From Sediminibacillus halophilus (GTDB lineage Bacteria > Bacillota > Bacilli > Bacillales > Amphibacillaceae), in NCBI RefSeq assembly GCF_900103695.1, contig NZ_FNHF01000001.1, forward strand, positions 124,001-188,000: DNA of 64,000 nt, read 5' to 3'. How positions within the stretch are numbered: position 1 is the first letter of the stretch; each line of letters opens with the position of its first letter. Both the position numbers and the translations under genes were made by a program. Below are positions 1 to 7,453 of this stretch, in pieces. The notes under the pieces are model-generated. The model searched no databases and had not been told where the DNA came from. It worked only from the letters and a program-made list of their open reading frames with translations.

Positions 1-83
1 AGTTGGAATCTTTTAATTGGAAACAGGCATTTAAACAGATAATGCTTCAAGGGGACAGAGATGAAAAGATTAAGTCAGGTTGA
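1..83 (+). CDS. C-terminal fragment of an upstream gene, probably recQ
   Basis: An open frame beginning at base 3 runs in from outside the window and stops at a TGA at 81-83, overlapping the start of the next gene by 23 bases. About 26 residues are visible, ending in DRDEKIKSG. That is too little to identify by sequence. The assignment to the RecQ helicase rests on B. subtilis gene order, where recQ lies directly upstream of ypbD; the overlap suggests translational coupling. Inference only. Confidence 0.4.
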   Translation, partial: LESFNWKQAFKQIMLQGDRDEKIKSG

Positions 84-711
84 GGCTGTGAAACAGCTTA
101 CCAGCAGCCAATTGAAGACACAATTATACCTTTCACAGTTGCTTTTTTTATTACTTGCTTGTGGATTGAGCTTGTGGTTATTTCCTTCCATTCATTATTG
201 GCTGGCATTAGTTTCATGGAATGAGGGTGACTTCCTTTTTTATGGAATAATTCCTGGTCTGATCATCGTAATGATAGATGTTATGTTAATGAAATGGCTG
301 CCGGAGCAGGCTTTTGATGACGGTGGGCTAAACAAGAAGATTTTCACTAATAGCAGTATAGCCGAAATCCTTCTAATTGCATTGATTGTGGCGGTTTCGG
401 AAGAGGCTCTTTTCCGAGGAGTTCTGCAAACAGAATTAGGTTACCTGACTGCCAGTATCATTTTTGCACTTGTTCATGTCAGGTATTTAACAAAGCCATA
501 TTTATTGTTATCGATTGTGCTGATCAGTTTTTATTTTGGATGGTTATACGAACTGACTGGAAATTTATTAGTTACTATTGCAGCACATTTTGTCGTAGAT
601 TTTATACTAGGAATTTTACTCAGGAATGGCAGCATCATGAGAGGGGGAAGGAAGAATGACAGAGGGAAGCAACAAGGATCAGGCCAGGCAGCTCCGGAGC
701 ATGGTGGGTGA
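61..711 (+). CDS. ypbD: CPBP-family intramembrane metalloprotease
   Basis: A 216-residue polytopic membrane protein of the CPBP (Abi/CAAX-protease-like) family, an intramembrane glutamate-type or metalloprotease group whose substrate here is unknown. Hydrophobic segments lie at about residues 25-52, 58-78 and 100-190. The family motifs are visible: EExxxR as SEEALFRG near 113-120, then an F-xxx-H motif in FALVHV and a final HxxxD in AHFVVDF. The start is supported by AAGGGGACAGAG just before the ATG. The 3' end overlaps the following gene by 56 bases, so the two are probably coupled. Position after probable recQ matches B. subtilis ypbD. Confidence 0.85.
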   Translation: MKRLSQVEAVKQLTSSQLKTQLYLSQLLFLLLACGLSLWLFPSIHYWLALVSWNEGDFLFYGIIPGLIIVMIDVMLMKWLPEQAFDDGGLNKKIFTNSSIAEILLIALIVAVSEEALFRGVLQTELGYLTASIIFALVHVRYLTKPYLLLSIVLISFYFGWLYELTGNLLVTIAAHFVVDFILGILLRNGSIMRGGRKNDRGKQQGSGQAAPEHGG

Positions 712-1000
712 ATTGGACGAGGAAACAGAAACGACTTACAGTGCGGAACAGGAGGAAGTAAATGTTTTGAATCTTCCACCTCGCAAGGAAGTCCATCAGA
801 ACAAAAAAACAAAAGTGAAGTGGAAAGTGAGCCTGTCGCTGATCCGGTTGCTTGTTATTCTTTTTCTTCTTATTATTGCTGTAATTGTATCGTTTCAGAT
901 TTGGGGTGGCAACCAGCTGTTCGATTTGGATGGCAAACAGGGAATGGACAACATTCTGCCGGGCTGGGAGCAGGTCAGGGTAATAACGAATGGAAAATGA
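656..1000 (+). CDS. Short YpbE-like membrane-anchored protein lacking a LysM domain
   Basis: A 114-residue protein with an acidic, charged cytoplasmic N-terminus (residues 1-55), one membrane span at about 60-83 (LIRLLVILFLLIIAVIVSF) and a short outside tail of about 30 residues. A strong AGAGGGGGAAGGAAG site precedes the ATG, so it is probably a genuine gene although it begins inside ypbD. In B. subtilis the gene here, ypbE, has the same N-terminal layout but continues into a C-terminal LysM peptidoglycan-binding domain. Here the frame ends at a stop followed at once by a terminator, and I saw no LysM-like sequence in the other frames. It is either a naturally short version or a truncated gene. 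Confidence 0.65.
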   Translation: MTEGSNKDQARQLRSMVGELDEETETTYSAEQEEVNVLNLPPRKEVHQNKKTKVKWKVSLSLIRLLVILFLLIIAVIVSFQIWGGNQLFDLDGKQGMDNILPGWEQVRVITNGK

Positions 1001-1034
1001 ATTGGCTCTGGAAAACGACAAAGTGGCCAAGTAA

Positions 1035-1090
1035 AACCGAACGATAATTCGAAATCCTCAATCTTCGAACTCGTTCGGTTATTCTTTTTT
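1035..1090 (+). terminator. Rho-independent terminator, copy 1 of a repeated hairpin family
   Basis: AACCGAACGA at 1035-1044 pairs with TCGTTCGGTT at 1071-1080, with an inner TTCGAA/TTCGAA pair (1048-1053 and 1064-1069) and a T-rich tail at 1081-1090. Nearly the same sequence, including unpaired bases, recurs at 17338, 29265 and 44935. Confidence 0.9.
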
Positions 1091-1238
1091 AAAAAAAACA
1101 AATTTATAAAATTGCATCGTCAAGAGAATCCATAAAGAGGTATTTTACATACTTCCCATGCTGTTATCGATCGGCTTTCGTTATATCCAACCATAATGCC
1201 GGTTAACAATGGTGTTTAGTGTACAGGTGAAAAGGTTA

Positions 1239-1808
1239 TTAAAAGAAAACTTTCTTTCCTCTTTCTTCTTTTAGTATTTCAGCAGCTTCCCGGAAACGTT
1301 GGGAATGGACGACTTCCCGTTCCCGCAGATACTTCAGTCCATCGTTCAATTCCGGATCATCAGACATGTTGATGATCCATTGATAAGTCGCTCTCGCTTT
1401 TTCTTCTGCAGCAATATCTTCATATATATCGGCAATCGGGTCTCCTTTTGCTTGTATGTAGGATGCAGTCCAAGGGGTACCGGAAGCATTCTCGTAAAAT
1501 AGGGCATTGTCATGGTTGACGTAATGCGCCCCCAAACCAGCTTCCTTCATTTGTTCAGGTGTGGCATCTTTTGTTAATTTATAGACCATCGTTGCGATCA
1601 TTTCTAAATGAGCAAATTCTTCGGTTCCGATATCGGTAAGCAGTCCGATAACTTTATCGGGAATGGAATAGCGTTGATTTAAATAGCGAAGTGCTGCTGC
1701 CAATTCTCCATCTGCACCTCCATACTGTTCAATTAAGAACTTTGCTAAACGAGGATTGCATTCCCGGACACGTACAGGGTATTGGAGTTTCTTTTCATAA
1801 TACCACAT
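1239..1808 (-). CDS. cotJC: Spore coat protein CotJC, manganese-catalase-like
   Basis: A 189-residue protein of the manganese catalase/ferritin-like superfamily, built into the spore coat together with CotJA. Conserved metal-ligand style segments are visible: EFAHLEM (about 64-70) and AAEEKARATYQW, plus a late REREVVHSQRF. Length and sequence match CotJC along the whole protein. An in-frame ATG lies two codons upstream, but AAAGGAAG abuts it; the ATG at 1808 has correct spacing and matches the family N-terminus (MW-YEKKLQYP). Last gene of the minus-strand cotJABC operon. Confidence 0.93.
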   Translation of the reverse strand: MWYYEKKLQYPVRVRECNPRLAKFLIEQYGGADGELAAALRYLNQRYSIPDKVIGLLTDIGTEEFAHLEMIATMVYKLTKDATPEQMKEAGLGAHYVNHDNALFYENASGTPWTASYIQAKGDPIADIYEDIAAEEKARATYQWIINMSDDPELNDGLKYLREREVVHSQRFREAAEILKEERGKKVFF

Positions 1809-1890
1809 GAACATCTTCCTTTCTTGTTGTGTAGATAGTAGGTGTTCAGAGAAAAGAAGGGCAGCGCTGTTATGCTATCTGCCCTTATGT

Positions 1891-2154
1891 TCAGACTTGC
1901 CAGGGCCAAGGAGCTTCTTTCCAATTCCAAGGATAACCCGAGTAACTCATACCATATTGAAATAATGGTCCATATTGTTTTTCATATTGTTTCTTCAACT
2001 GCCGGCTCTGGTGGGCATGGTGGTTGAATTGCTGGACAGCTTCATTGTCCCAGGGATGGGTGTCTAGATACAAAGTCAATTCACATAATACAAAGTCGAC
2101 CGCTTGGATTTCTTCCAACAGTTCGTAATAGGCATTTGTCAGCGGTTCATTCAC
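1891..2154 (-). CDS. cotJB: Spore coat protein CotJB
   Basis: An 87-residue CotJB-family protein, encoded between cotJA and cotJC and needed for normal CotJ assembly in B. subtilis. The GTG start at 2154 was chosen because AAGGGGGGAT lies just upstream and the protein then begins NEPLTNAYYELLEEIQAVDF, the typical N-terminus. The longer open frame to 2298 only reads through cotJA in another frame. The C-terminus is rich in Tyr, Trp and Pro (YSGYPWNWKEAPWPW), as usual for the family. It overlaps the end of cotJA by 8 bases, indicating translational coupling. Confidence 0.9.
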   Translation of the reverse strand: MNEPLTNAYYELLEEIQAVDFVLCELTLYLDTHPWDNEAVQQFNHHAHQSRQLKKQYEKQYGPLFQYGMSYSGYPWNWKEAPWPWQV

Positions 2155-2374
2155 CTGTATCCCCCCTTTTATATGGAGATTCATACGGACTGTATAAAGC
2201 CGGCCACAATGTACCTCGGTGCAATGCTTCTTTTGCCGAGGCATACTGAGGAAGACATGGAGGCTGGAAACCGAGGTATAACTGCGGAGGCGTCTCATAG
2301 CTTTTTACTTCAATAGGCGGGCATGGATCAGTGGGACTCGTATAAGGTGTATAAAATTTTCGTTGGCTGAACAT
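2147..2374 (-). CDS. cotJA: Spore coat-associated protein CotJA
   Basis: A 75-residue, Pro- and Tyr-rich protein typical of CotJA: an N-terminal YTPYTSPTDPCPPI segment, then PPQLYLGFQPPCLPQY and AKEALHRGTLWPALYSPYE. It is a small coat protein that interacts with CotJC. The ATG at 2374 follows AAAGGAG at good spacing. First gene of cotJABC; the 3' end overlaps cotJB. The operon is transcribed against its neighbours and sits where B. subtilis has no cot genes (B. subtilis keeps cotJ elsewhere on the chromosome). Confidence 0.92.
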   Translation of the reverse strand: MFSQRKFYTPYTSPTDPCPPIEVKSYETPPQLYLGFQPPCLPQYASAKEALHRGTLWPALYSPYESPYKRGDTGE

Positions 2375-2410
2375 GACTTACTCCTTTCTAAAGGGCGAAA
2401 GTAATGATAC

Positions 2411-2418
2411 AGTGTATG
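2411..2418 (-). promoter_or_regulatory. Possible sigma-E -10 element for cotJABC
   Basis: Read on the minus strand the bases are CATACACT, a perfect fit to the sigma-E -10 consensus CATACANT, about 35 bases upstream of the cotJA start. The expected -35 region does not match well. Sigma-E control of cotJ is established in B. subtilis. Confidence 0.4.
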
Positions 2419-2532
2419 AATATAACTGTTTGTCTCATTCTACTTGATTCATGTTAAGAAATAATTATGCAGGGAATGGAATAGCGAATGTAGAAATAAA
2501 TATATAGTATCTTCAAAAGGAGGCTGATTCAG

Positions 2533-3165
2533 TTGTTTGTGAAAAGCATTTTAAAACCAAGCTACCAGTGTATTATAGCCAAAGAAAAGGATACACTAAA
2601 GGCTACTATAAATCAGTTGGAAACCAAGGATATTGAAGCCATGCCAGTAGTGGAAAACGGCAACTTTAAAGGAATGATTTCGAAACAGGATATATACCAG
2701 GCTTATTTTCAGAGCGGCCAACCGCGAGATGAATTCCTGAGTAGTACGCTTGTCGGAGACATAGCTTCACATGGTGATTTATATATTGATGAGCAAGCCG
2801 TTTTCGAAAAAACGTTAACGACTTTTAAAGGTTATCCCATTTTGGCAGTGGTCGGGCCAGAAAAGCAATTTCTCGGTATCGTCACCAGGTTTGATATGAT
2901 TGAGCAGTTTGAAAGTGTTTTTGGGATGAAAAAACCTGGTGTAAGAATTGCATTTACTTCTGAAGAATCGACGGGCCGTTTATCCCGCCTGGCCGATATT
3001 ATCAAACAAAACCATGCAAATGTTATTTCAGTAACTACCTTTGATGAGACCGATAAATTGGCGAGAAGGATTGTTTTGAAGGTGGAAAAAAACGACAACA
3101 TTGATAAATTGTCAAGTAAGTTAGAAAAATCTGGATTCCGCGTATTGGATATCAAGGAAGTATAA
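2533..3165 (+). CDS. CBS-domain and ACT-domain protein, AcuB-like
   Basis: A 210-residue soluble protein. Two CBS motifs form a Bateman module at about residues 1-130; the clearest pieces are MPVVENGNFKGMISKQDIY and ILAVVGPEKQFLGIVTRFDM. A C-terminal ACT-like region at about 135-210 starts GVRIAFTSEESTGRLSRLAD. The domain order resembles AcuB, but the protein sits alone, without acuA or acuC, so the role is unknown; sensing adenine nucleotides or an amino acid is a family-based guess. The start is a TTG 9 bases after AAAGGAGG; the next GTG at 2539 is an alternative. Confidence 0.75.
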   Translation: MFVKSILKPSYQCIIAKEKDTLKATINQLETKDIEAMPVVENGNFKGMISKQDIYQAYFQSGQPRDEFLSSTLVGDIASHGDLYIDEQAVFEKTLTTFKGYPILAVVGPEKQFLGIVTRFDMIEQFESVFGMKKPGVRIAFTSEESTGRLSRLADIIKQNHANVISVTTFDETDKLARRIVLKVEKNDNIDKLSSKLEKSGFRVLDIKEV

Positions 3166-3206
3166 AATTTTCGTCGACGTTTAACAACGGGAAAAGGAGA
3201 AACTGA

Positions 3207-3980
3207 TTGGTTGCTATTATCTTTGGAGTTGTTTGTATTAGCGGGTTGCTTTTGTTCGGAAGAATGACTTACCTGGCCCACCATGATTATATTCGACACC
3301 ATCATATTCCTGTATCGTTAAGGAAGAATGACGAAACAATCCGGGTATTTTTCATCTCCGACATCCACCGTCGAATTATACAGGGATCCAGTATCTCGGC
3401 GATTGAAGAGCGGATTGACCTGGTCGTTATCGGTGGCGATCTGGCAGAACGCAATGTACCTCTAAGCAGAATCAAAGAAAATATTCGCTTGCTCCATAAA
3501 CTCGAAGCACCGATTTATTTTGTCTGGGGAAACAATGATTATGAATTGAATTACAGGAAGCTGGAAGAACTGTTAGAAGCTGAAAGTGTCACCTGCCTCA
3601 AAAATGAATCAGAAATGGTGGAATTGCCCACTGGTCAACCACTGTATCTTATCGGATTCGATGATCCGGATAACAGTTCTCCCATTGTCGAGCTGTTGGA
3701 AAAGCCGGATGAAGACATGCCTGTGCTGCTACTAAGCCATCGTCCGAGTGTGTTTGAGGAAATGGGGGAGAGCATAGCAGGTATGATTGATCTAGTTTTA
3801 AGCGGGCATACGCATGGGGGACAAATACGTATCTTTGGTATTGGGCCATATACACGCGGAGGGATTAAAACGATCCATGACACACCTGTTCTGATTAGCG
3901 AAGGCTACGGTTATACCAGTTTGCCATTCAGGCTGGGAACAACTGCCGAATGCCATATTGTAACACTAAAAGGATGTTAA
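3207..3980 (+). CDS. ypbG: Membrane-anchored metallophosphoesterase
   Basis: A 257-residue calcineurin-like phosphoesterase with an N-terminal membrane anchor (about residues 2-20). The five metal and active-site blocks are visible: FFISDIHR, VVIGGDLAE, WGNNDYE, LLLSHRP and LSGHTHGGQI. Members of this YpbG/YkuE-like group are membrane-associated phosphodiesterases; the substrate is not known. The TTG start follows AAAAGGAG at good spacing. It lies between the CBS-ACT gene and mecB, as ypbG lies next to ypbH in B. subtilis. Confidence 0.88.
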   Translation: MVAIIFGVVCISGLLLFGRMTYLAHHDYIRHHHIPVSLRKNDETIRVFFISDIHRRIIQGSSISAIEERIDLVVIGGDLAERNVPLSRIKENIRLLHKLEAPIYFVWGNNDYELNYRKLEELLEAESVTCLKNESEMVELPTGQPLYLIGFDDPDNSSPIVELLEKPDEDMPVLLLSHRPSVFEEMGESIAGMIDLVLSGHTHGGQIRIFGIGPYTRGGIKTIHDTPVLISEGYGYTSLPFRLGTTAECHIVTLKGC

Positions 3981-4083
3981 ACAGTTTTCTGCTGGCTAAA
4001 TCTGTGTTACTGTCTAGGTACCATTAATCCGATATCCTCATATAATATACAATTAGATGAGGCATTCAAGGGGGGATAAGTGA

Positions 4084-4674
4084 ATGCGTTTAGAACGATT
4101 ATCGACCAACCAATTTAAGATTTTCCTAACTTTCGACGACTTGATTGAAAGAGGTCTGACAAAGGAAGACTTATGGCATGATTTACCAAGAGTCCATCAA
4201 CTGTTCCATGATATGATGTATGAAGCCAGCGACGAGCTGGGAATTGAGTTGGAAGGAATGCTGCTTGTCCAGGTTCATCTTATGCAGGCACAAGGGATGC
4301 TGGTGATTGTAACACAGAATAACCATTGGATAGATGATGAGGAAGACGAAGAAGATTATGTAGAAATGAAGGTTACCCTGGATGAAAGCAGGGAACTCAT
4401 TTTTGCATTTACTGATTTTGAAAATATAATTCAGGTTTGTGCACATTTTGCCGACTTGGGAATAAACGGAGGAACAGTATACCATATGGATGGTTTTTAT
4501 TATATGCAGTTTGATGATGAAGAAGTAGATGGACAAAATCGTGAGCATGTGATTGCCATCATGTCGGAATTTTCTTCTCCAAGCATCGTTACATCCCATA
4601 AATTGAAAGAGTATGGAAAACAGATCTTCTCACAGAATGCTACTGGACAAGTGAATAAGTATTTTCTACAATGA
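4084..4674 (+). CDS. mecB: Adaptor protein MecB (YpbH), MecA family
   Basis: A 196-residue MecA-family adaptor, which delivers substrates to the ClpC-ClpP protease. The N-terminal substrate-binding part starts MRLERLSTNQFKIFLTFDDL; an acidic linker (DDEEDEEDY, about 81-89) precedes the C-terminal ClpC-binding domain, which contains SRELIFAFTDFENIIQVC. Length matches YpbH (about 194 residues) better than MecA (about 218), and the position after ypbG is that of ypbH. GGGGGATAAGTG precedes the ATG. A strong terminator follows. Confidence 0.92.
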   Translation: MRLERLSTNQFKIFLTFDDLIERGLTKEDLWHDLPRVHQLFHDMMYEASDELGIELEGMLLVQVHLMQAQGMLVIVTQNNHWIDDEEDEEDYVEMKVTLDESRELIFAFTDFENIIQVCAHFADLGINGGTVYHMDGFYYMQFDDEEVDGQNREHVIAIMSEFSSPSIVTSHKLKEYGKQIFSQNATGQVNKYFLQ

Positions 4675-4683
4675 AATAGTAGG

Positions 4684-4722
4684 AAAAAGGAGTTGGTCGA
4701 TTATACACCAACTCCTTTTTTT
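4684..4722 (+). terminator. Strong terminator after mecB
   Basis: A perfect 14-bp inverted repeat (AAAAAGGAGTTGGT at 4684-4697 with ACCAACTCCTTTTT at 4707-4720) ending in a run of seven T. Confidence 0.95.
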
Positions 4723-4987
4723 ATGGCTAAAACTGCAGGTATTCCTTTTACAAAAGGGGCTGGTCAAACGTTGAGGAATGAAGGAATCCTTTAATGAGGT
4801 ACTTTCCTTACCTTAAGCTTGCAATCAATGACTCTTTACTTCGGGGTTGTTCAAGTCGAATTGCGCTTTTCTTGTTCGTTTTTGTAGATGATGTAATGGG
4901 AACATGTTACTATATGTACGTAGTAAAATAAATGAAGAAACAGAAAACAAGAAGGATAACAGAGTTTTGGCTTAGGGAGTGAATGGA
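4723..4987. other. Intergenic stretch between mecB terminator and ddl
   Basis: No gene is supported here. It must hold the ddl promoter; an AT-rich stretch with TACTAT at 4908-4913 is a possible -10, but I see no well-spaced -35. An AGGGAG site at 4974-4979 serves ddl. Confidence 0.5.
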
Positions 4988-5920
4988 TTGAAAATAGCGG
5001 TCCTTTACGGAGGAACATCCGGTGAGAGGGAAGTTTCCCTCTCAACAGGAAAGGGAATCATCCAAGCATTGAAGGAAAACGGACATGAGGTGACAGGTAT
5101 CGATTTCCATCCAGAACGACTTGACGAATTGTTGAAGCTTAACGTTGACTTGGTTTTTATTGGGCTTCACGGAAAATTCGGAGAGGATGGAAAAATACAA
5201 GGGCTGCTGGATATACTGGATATCCCCTATGTAGGGTCAGGAGTCTTGGCTTCTGCATTAGCGATGGATAAGGCAAAGGCCAAGCAAATTTTTGAAAAGA
5301 ATCAATTGCCGGTTGCCAAGGGTATAGCCATACCTGTTAAGAGACATACTCAACAGGAAATCATTGATTTGGTACAGGGCAAATTCACTCCTCCGTACGT
5401 AGTGAAACCGAATCAAGAAGGTTCAACACTTGGCTTAACGATAGTCAAAAAGGCTGAACAGCTGCCCGAAGCGGTGAAAAATGCTGTGCATAGTGACGAT
5501 ATGCTGCTGGTGGAGGAATTTATATCCGGTCGAGAATTCACTGTCGCAGTGATCGGTTCACAAGGGGAAGAACAAGCATTGCCGGTTATTGAAATTATTC
5601 CTAAGAACGATTATTATGACTTTGATTCTAAGTATAAGCCCGGGGGAAGTGAACATATCATCCCGGCACGGATTAGTGACTCGTTAACCGGACAATTGCA
5701 AACGTACGCTGTCCGCGCCCATCAACTTTTGGGGTGTGATGTATATTCAAGAGTTGATTTTATCGTTACCGAGACAGGTGAACCGGTAGTTTTAGAAGTA
5801 AATACATTACCCGGGATGACACCGACCAGCTTGTTTCCGGATGCAGCAAAAGTAGTCGGCTGGTCCTATGAACAAATGGTCGAACAGTTTGTGACCCTTT
5901 CATTGAAAAACAAGCAATAG
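4988..5920 (+). CDS. ddl: D-alanine--D-alanine ligase
   Basis: An ATP-grasp ligase of 310 residues that joins two D-alanines for peptidoglycan precursor synthesis in the cytoplasm. Family blocks are visible: AVLYGGTSGEREVSLSTG at the N-terminus, FIGLHGKFGEDGKIQG, YVVKPNQEGSTLG, VEEFISGREFTVAVI, and EVNTLPGMTPTSL near the end with the metal ligands. Length fits the short DdlB-like class. AGGGAG at 4974-4979 would leave no spacing for the GTG at 4979, so the TTG at 4988 is preferred, giving the usual start MKIAVLYGG. Monocistronic, with a gap on both sides; it is not at the place where B. subtilis keeps ddl. Confidence 0.94.
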   Translation: MKIAVLYGGTSGEREVSLSTGKGIIQALKENGHEVTGIDFHPERLDELLKLNVDLVFIGLHGKFGEDGKIQGLLDILDIPYVGSGVLASALAMDKAKAKQIFEKNQLPVAKGIAIPVKRHTQQEIIDLVQGKFTPPYVVKPNQEGSTLGLTIVKKAEQLPEAVKNAVHSDDMLLVEEFISGREFTVAVIGSQGEEQALPVIEIIPKNDYYDFDSKYKPGGSEHIIPARISDSLTGQLQTYAVRAHQLLGCDVYSRVDFIVTETGEPVVLEVNTLPGMTPTSLFPDAAKVVGWSYEQMVEQFVTLSLKNKQ

Positions 5921-5952
5921 AAATTATTTATTTATCAAATGCCGATAACGTA

Positions 5953-5980
5953 TTGCATATTGCTATCTAGCGTGTATACT
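5953..5980 (+). promoter_or_regulatory. Sigma-A-type promoter for gudB
   Basis: TTGCAT at 5953-5958 and TATACT at 5975-5980 are separated by 16 bases and lie about 65 bases before the gudB start. Confidence 0.65.
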
Positions 5981-6044
5981 ATTGTCTGAAAGAAATTGCT
6001 AAAACTTTAAAATGATGAACTGAATACGATTGGGAGGTAAGTTC

Positions 6045-7328
6045 ATGGTAGCCGATAAAGCATCAGATTCTCCAAATGAACAAAAGGAAGACAAACTGGA
6101 CGTATTGAAATCAACCCAAACGGTAGTACAAACAGCACTCGATAAATTGGGCTATCCAGAAGAAGTCTTTGATTTACTAAAAGAACCGGTGAGGATGATG
6201 ACTGTCCGGATACCTGTACGAATGGATGATGATTCCATCAAGATATTTACAGGATACCGAGCACAGCATAATGATGCAGTAGGACCAACAAAAGGCGGGG
6301 TAAGGTTTCACCCGAATGTAACAGAAAAAGAAGTAAAGGCACTATCGATATGGATGAGTCTGAAAGCGGGCATTGTCGATTTGCCTTATGGCGGTGGAAA
6401 AGGCGGTATTGTTTGTGATCCGCGGGAAATGTCTTTCCGTGAGCTGGAAGGGCTCAGCCGTGGATATGTGCGGGCGATCAGCCAAATAGTTGGCCCGACA
6501 AAGGATATCCCGGCGCCGGATGTGTTTACAAATCCGCAAATCATGGCATGGATGATGGATGAATACAGTCGAATAGACGAATTCAATAATCCTGGTTTTA
6601 TTACAGGTAAACCTATAGTTCTTGGTGGTTCACACGGGCGTGAATCCGCCACAGCCAAAGGCGTAACTATTTGTATTGATGAAGCGGTCAAGAAAAAAGG
6701 CATATCTGTAAAAGATTCAAAAGTGGTCATTCAGGGCTTTGGGAATGCAGGAAGCTTTTTAGCGAAGTTTTTGAACGATCAGGGAGCGAAAATCGTCGGG
6801 ATCTCTGATGCATACGGAGGACTACATGATCCAGACGGCTTGGATATCGATTATTTACTAGATAGAAGAGACAGTTTCGGTACGGTGACCAAACTATTCG
6901 AGGACACGATTAGTAACGAAGAACTATTGGAACTGGATTGCGATATCTTAGTGCCTGCCGCAGTAGAAAACCAAATAACCGAGGAAAATGCCGATAAGAT
7001 CAATGCTTCTATTATAGTAGAAGCAGCCAACGGACCGACCACACTGGAAGCGACAAGGATTTTATCTGAGCGTGGTATTCTGCTGGTCCCAGATGTCTTG
7101 GCTTCTGCTGGTGGTGTCACCGTTTCTTATTTTGAATGGGTACAGAATAATCAGGGCTACTACTGGACGGAAGAAGAAATTGAAGAGAAATTGTATAAAG
7201 TCATGGTGAAGGGCTTTAACAATGTCTATAACACGGCTGAAACCAGAAAAATAGACATGCGTCTGGCTGCATATATGGTCGGAGTCAGAAAAATGGCTGA
7301 AGCAGCAAGGTTCAGAGGTTGGATTTAA
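6045..7328 (+). CDS. gudB: NAD-specific glutamate dehydrogenase
   Basis: A 427-residue hexameric glutamate dehydrogenase converting glutamate to 2-oxoglutarate and ammonium. The catalytic segment LPYGGGKGGIVCDPR and the active-site APDVFTN are visible, followed by the NAD-binding motif VVIQGFGNAGS. It closely matches B. subtilis GudB in length and sequence. The laboratory strain 168 carries a 9-base duplication in the active-site region (VKAVKA) that inactivates the enzyme; here the text is EKEVKALSIWMSL without duplication, so the enzyme should be active. The ATG at 6045 follows GGGAGG; the longer frame starts inside the ribosome-binding site. Confidence 0.96.
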   Translation: MVADKASDSPNEQKEDKLDVLKSTQTVVQTALDKLGYPEEVFDLLKEPVRMMTVRIPVRMDDDSIKIFTGYRAQHNDAVGPTKGGVRFHPNVTEKEVKALSIWMSLKAGIVDLPYGGGKGGIVCDPREMSFRELEGLSRGYVRAISQIVGPTKDIPAPDVFTNPQIMAWMMDEYSRIDEFNNPGFITGKPIVLGGSHGRESATAKGVTICIDEAVKKKGISVKDSKVVIQGFGNAGSFLAKFLNDQGAKIVGISDAYGGLHDPDGLDIDYLLDRRDSFGTVTKLFEDTISNEELLELDCDILVPAAVENQITEENADKINASIIVEAANGPTTLEATRILSERGILLVPDVLASAGGVTVSYFEWVQNNQGYYWTEEEIEEKLYKVMVKGFNNVYNTAETRKIDMRLAAYMVGVRKMAEAARFRGWI

Positions 7329-7335
7329 TGGTACG

Positions 7336-7378
7336 CGGTACTTATCAGTGTAAGTTTGATAAGTACCGTTTCTGTTTT
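7336..7378 (+). terminator. Terminator after gudB
   Basis: CGGTACTTATCA at 7336-7347 pairs perfectly with TGATAAGTACCG at 7357-7368, followed by TTTCTGTTTT. Confidence 0.9.
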
Positions 7379-7404
7379 CCATCTCTGTCCAGGTTAAAGA
7401 GATG

Positions 7405-7426
7405 AAGACTGCTTCTGAGCAGTCTT
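7405..7426 (+). terminator. Second hairpin, just upstream of ypdA
   Basis: AAGACTGCT at 7405-7413 pairs perfectly with AGCAGTCTT at 7418-7426 around a 4-base TCTG loop, followed by TTGGTTTGG, a weak T tail. It lies only about 13 bases before the ypdA ribosome-binding site. It may be a second terminator for gudB readthrough or a leader hairpin of ypdA. Confidence 0.6.
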
Positions 7427-7453
7427 TTGGTTTGGCAAAAAGGAGTGGAAGAG

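Noticed and set aside
531-812. 93-codon minus-strand frame across ypbD and the YpbE-like gene
   Set aside because: Overlaps two supported plus-strand genes; composition is that of a shadow frame.
2832-3305. 157-codon minus-strand frame over the CBS-ACT gene
   Set aside because: Antisense to a recognisable CBS-ACT protein and to the start of ypbG; no supporting start site.
4183-4599. 138-codon minus-strand frame over mecB
   Set aside because: Lies entirely within mecB, which is clearly coding on the plus strand.
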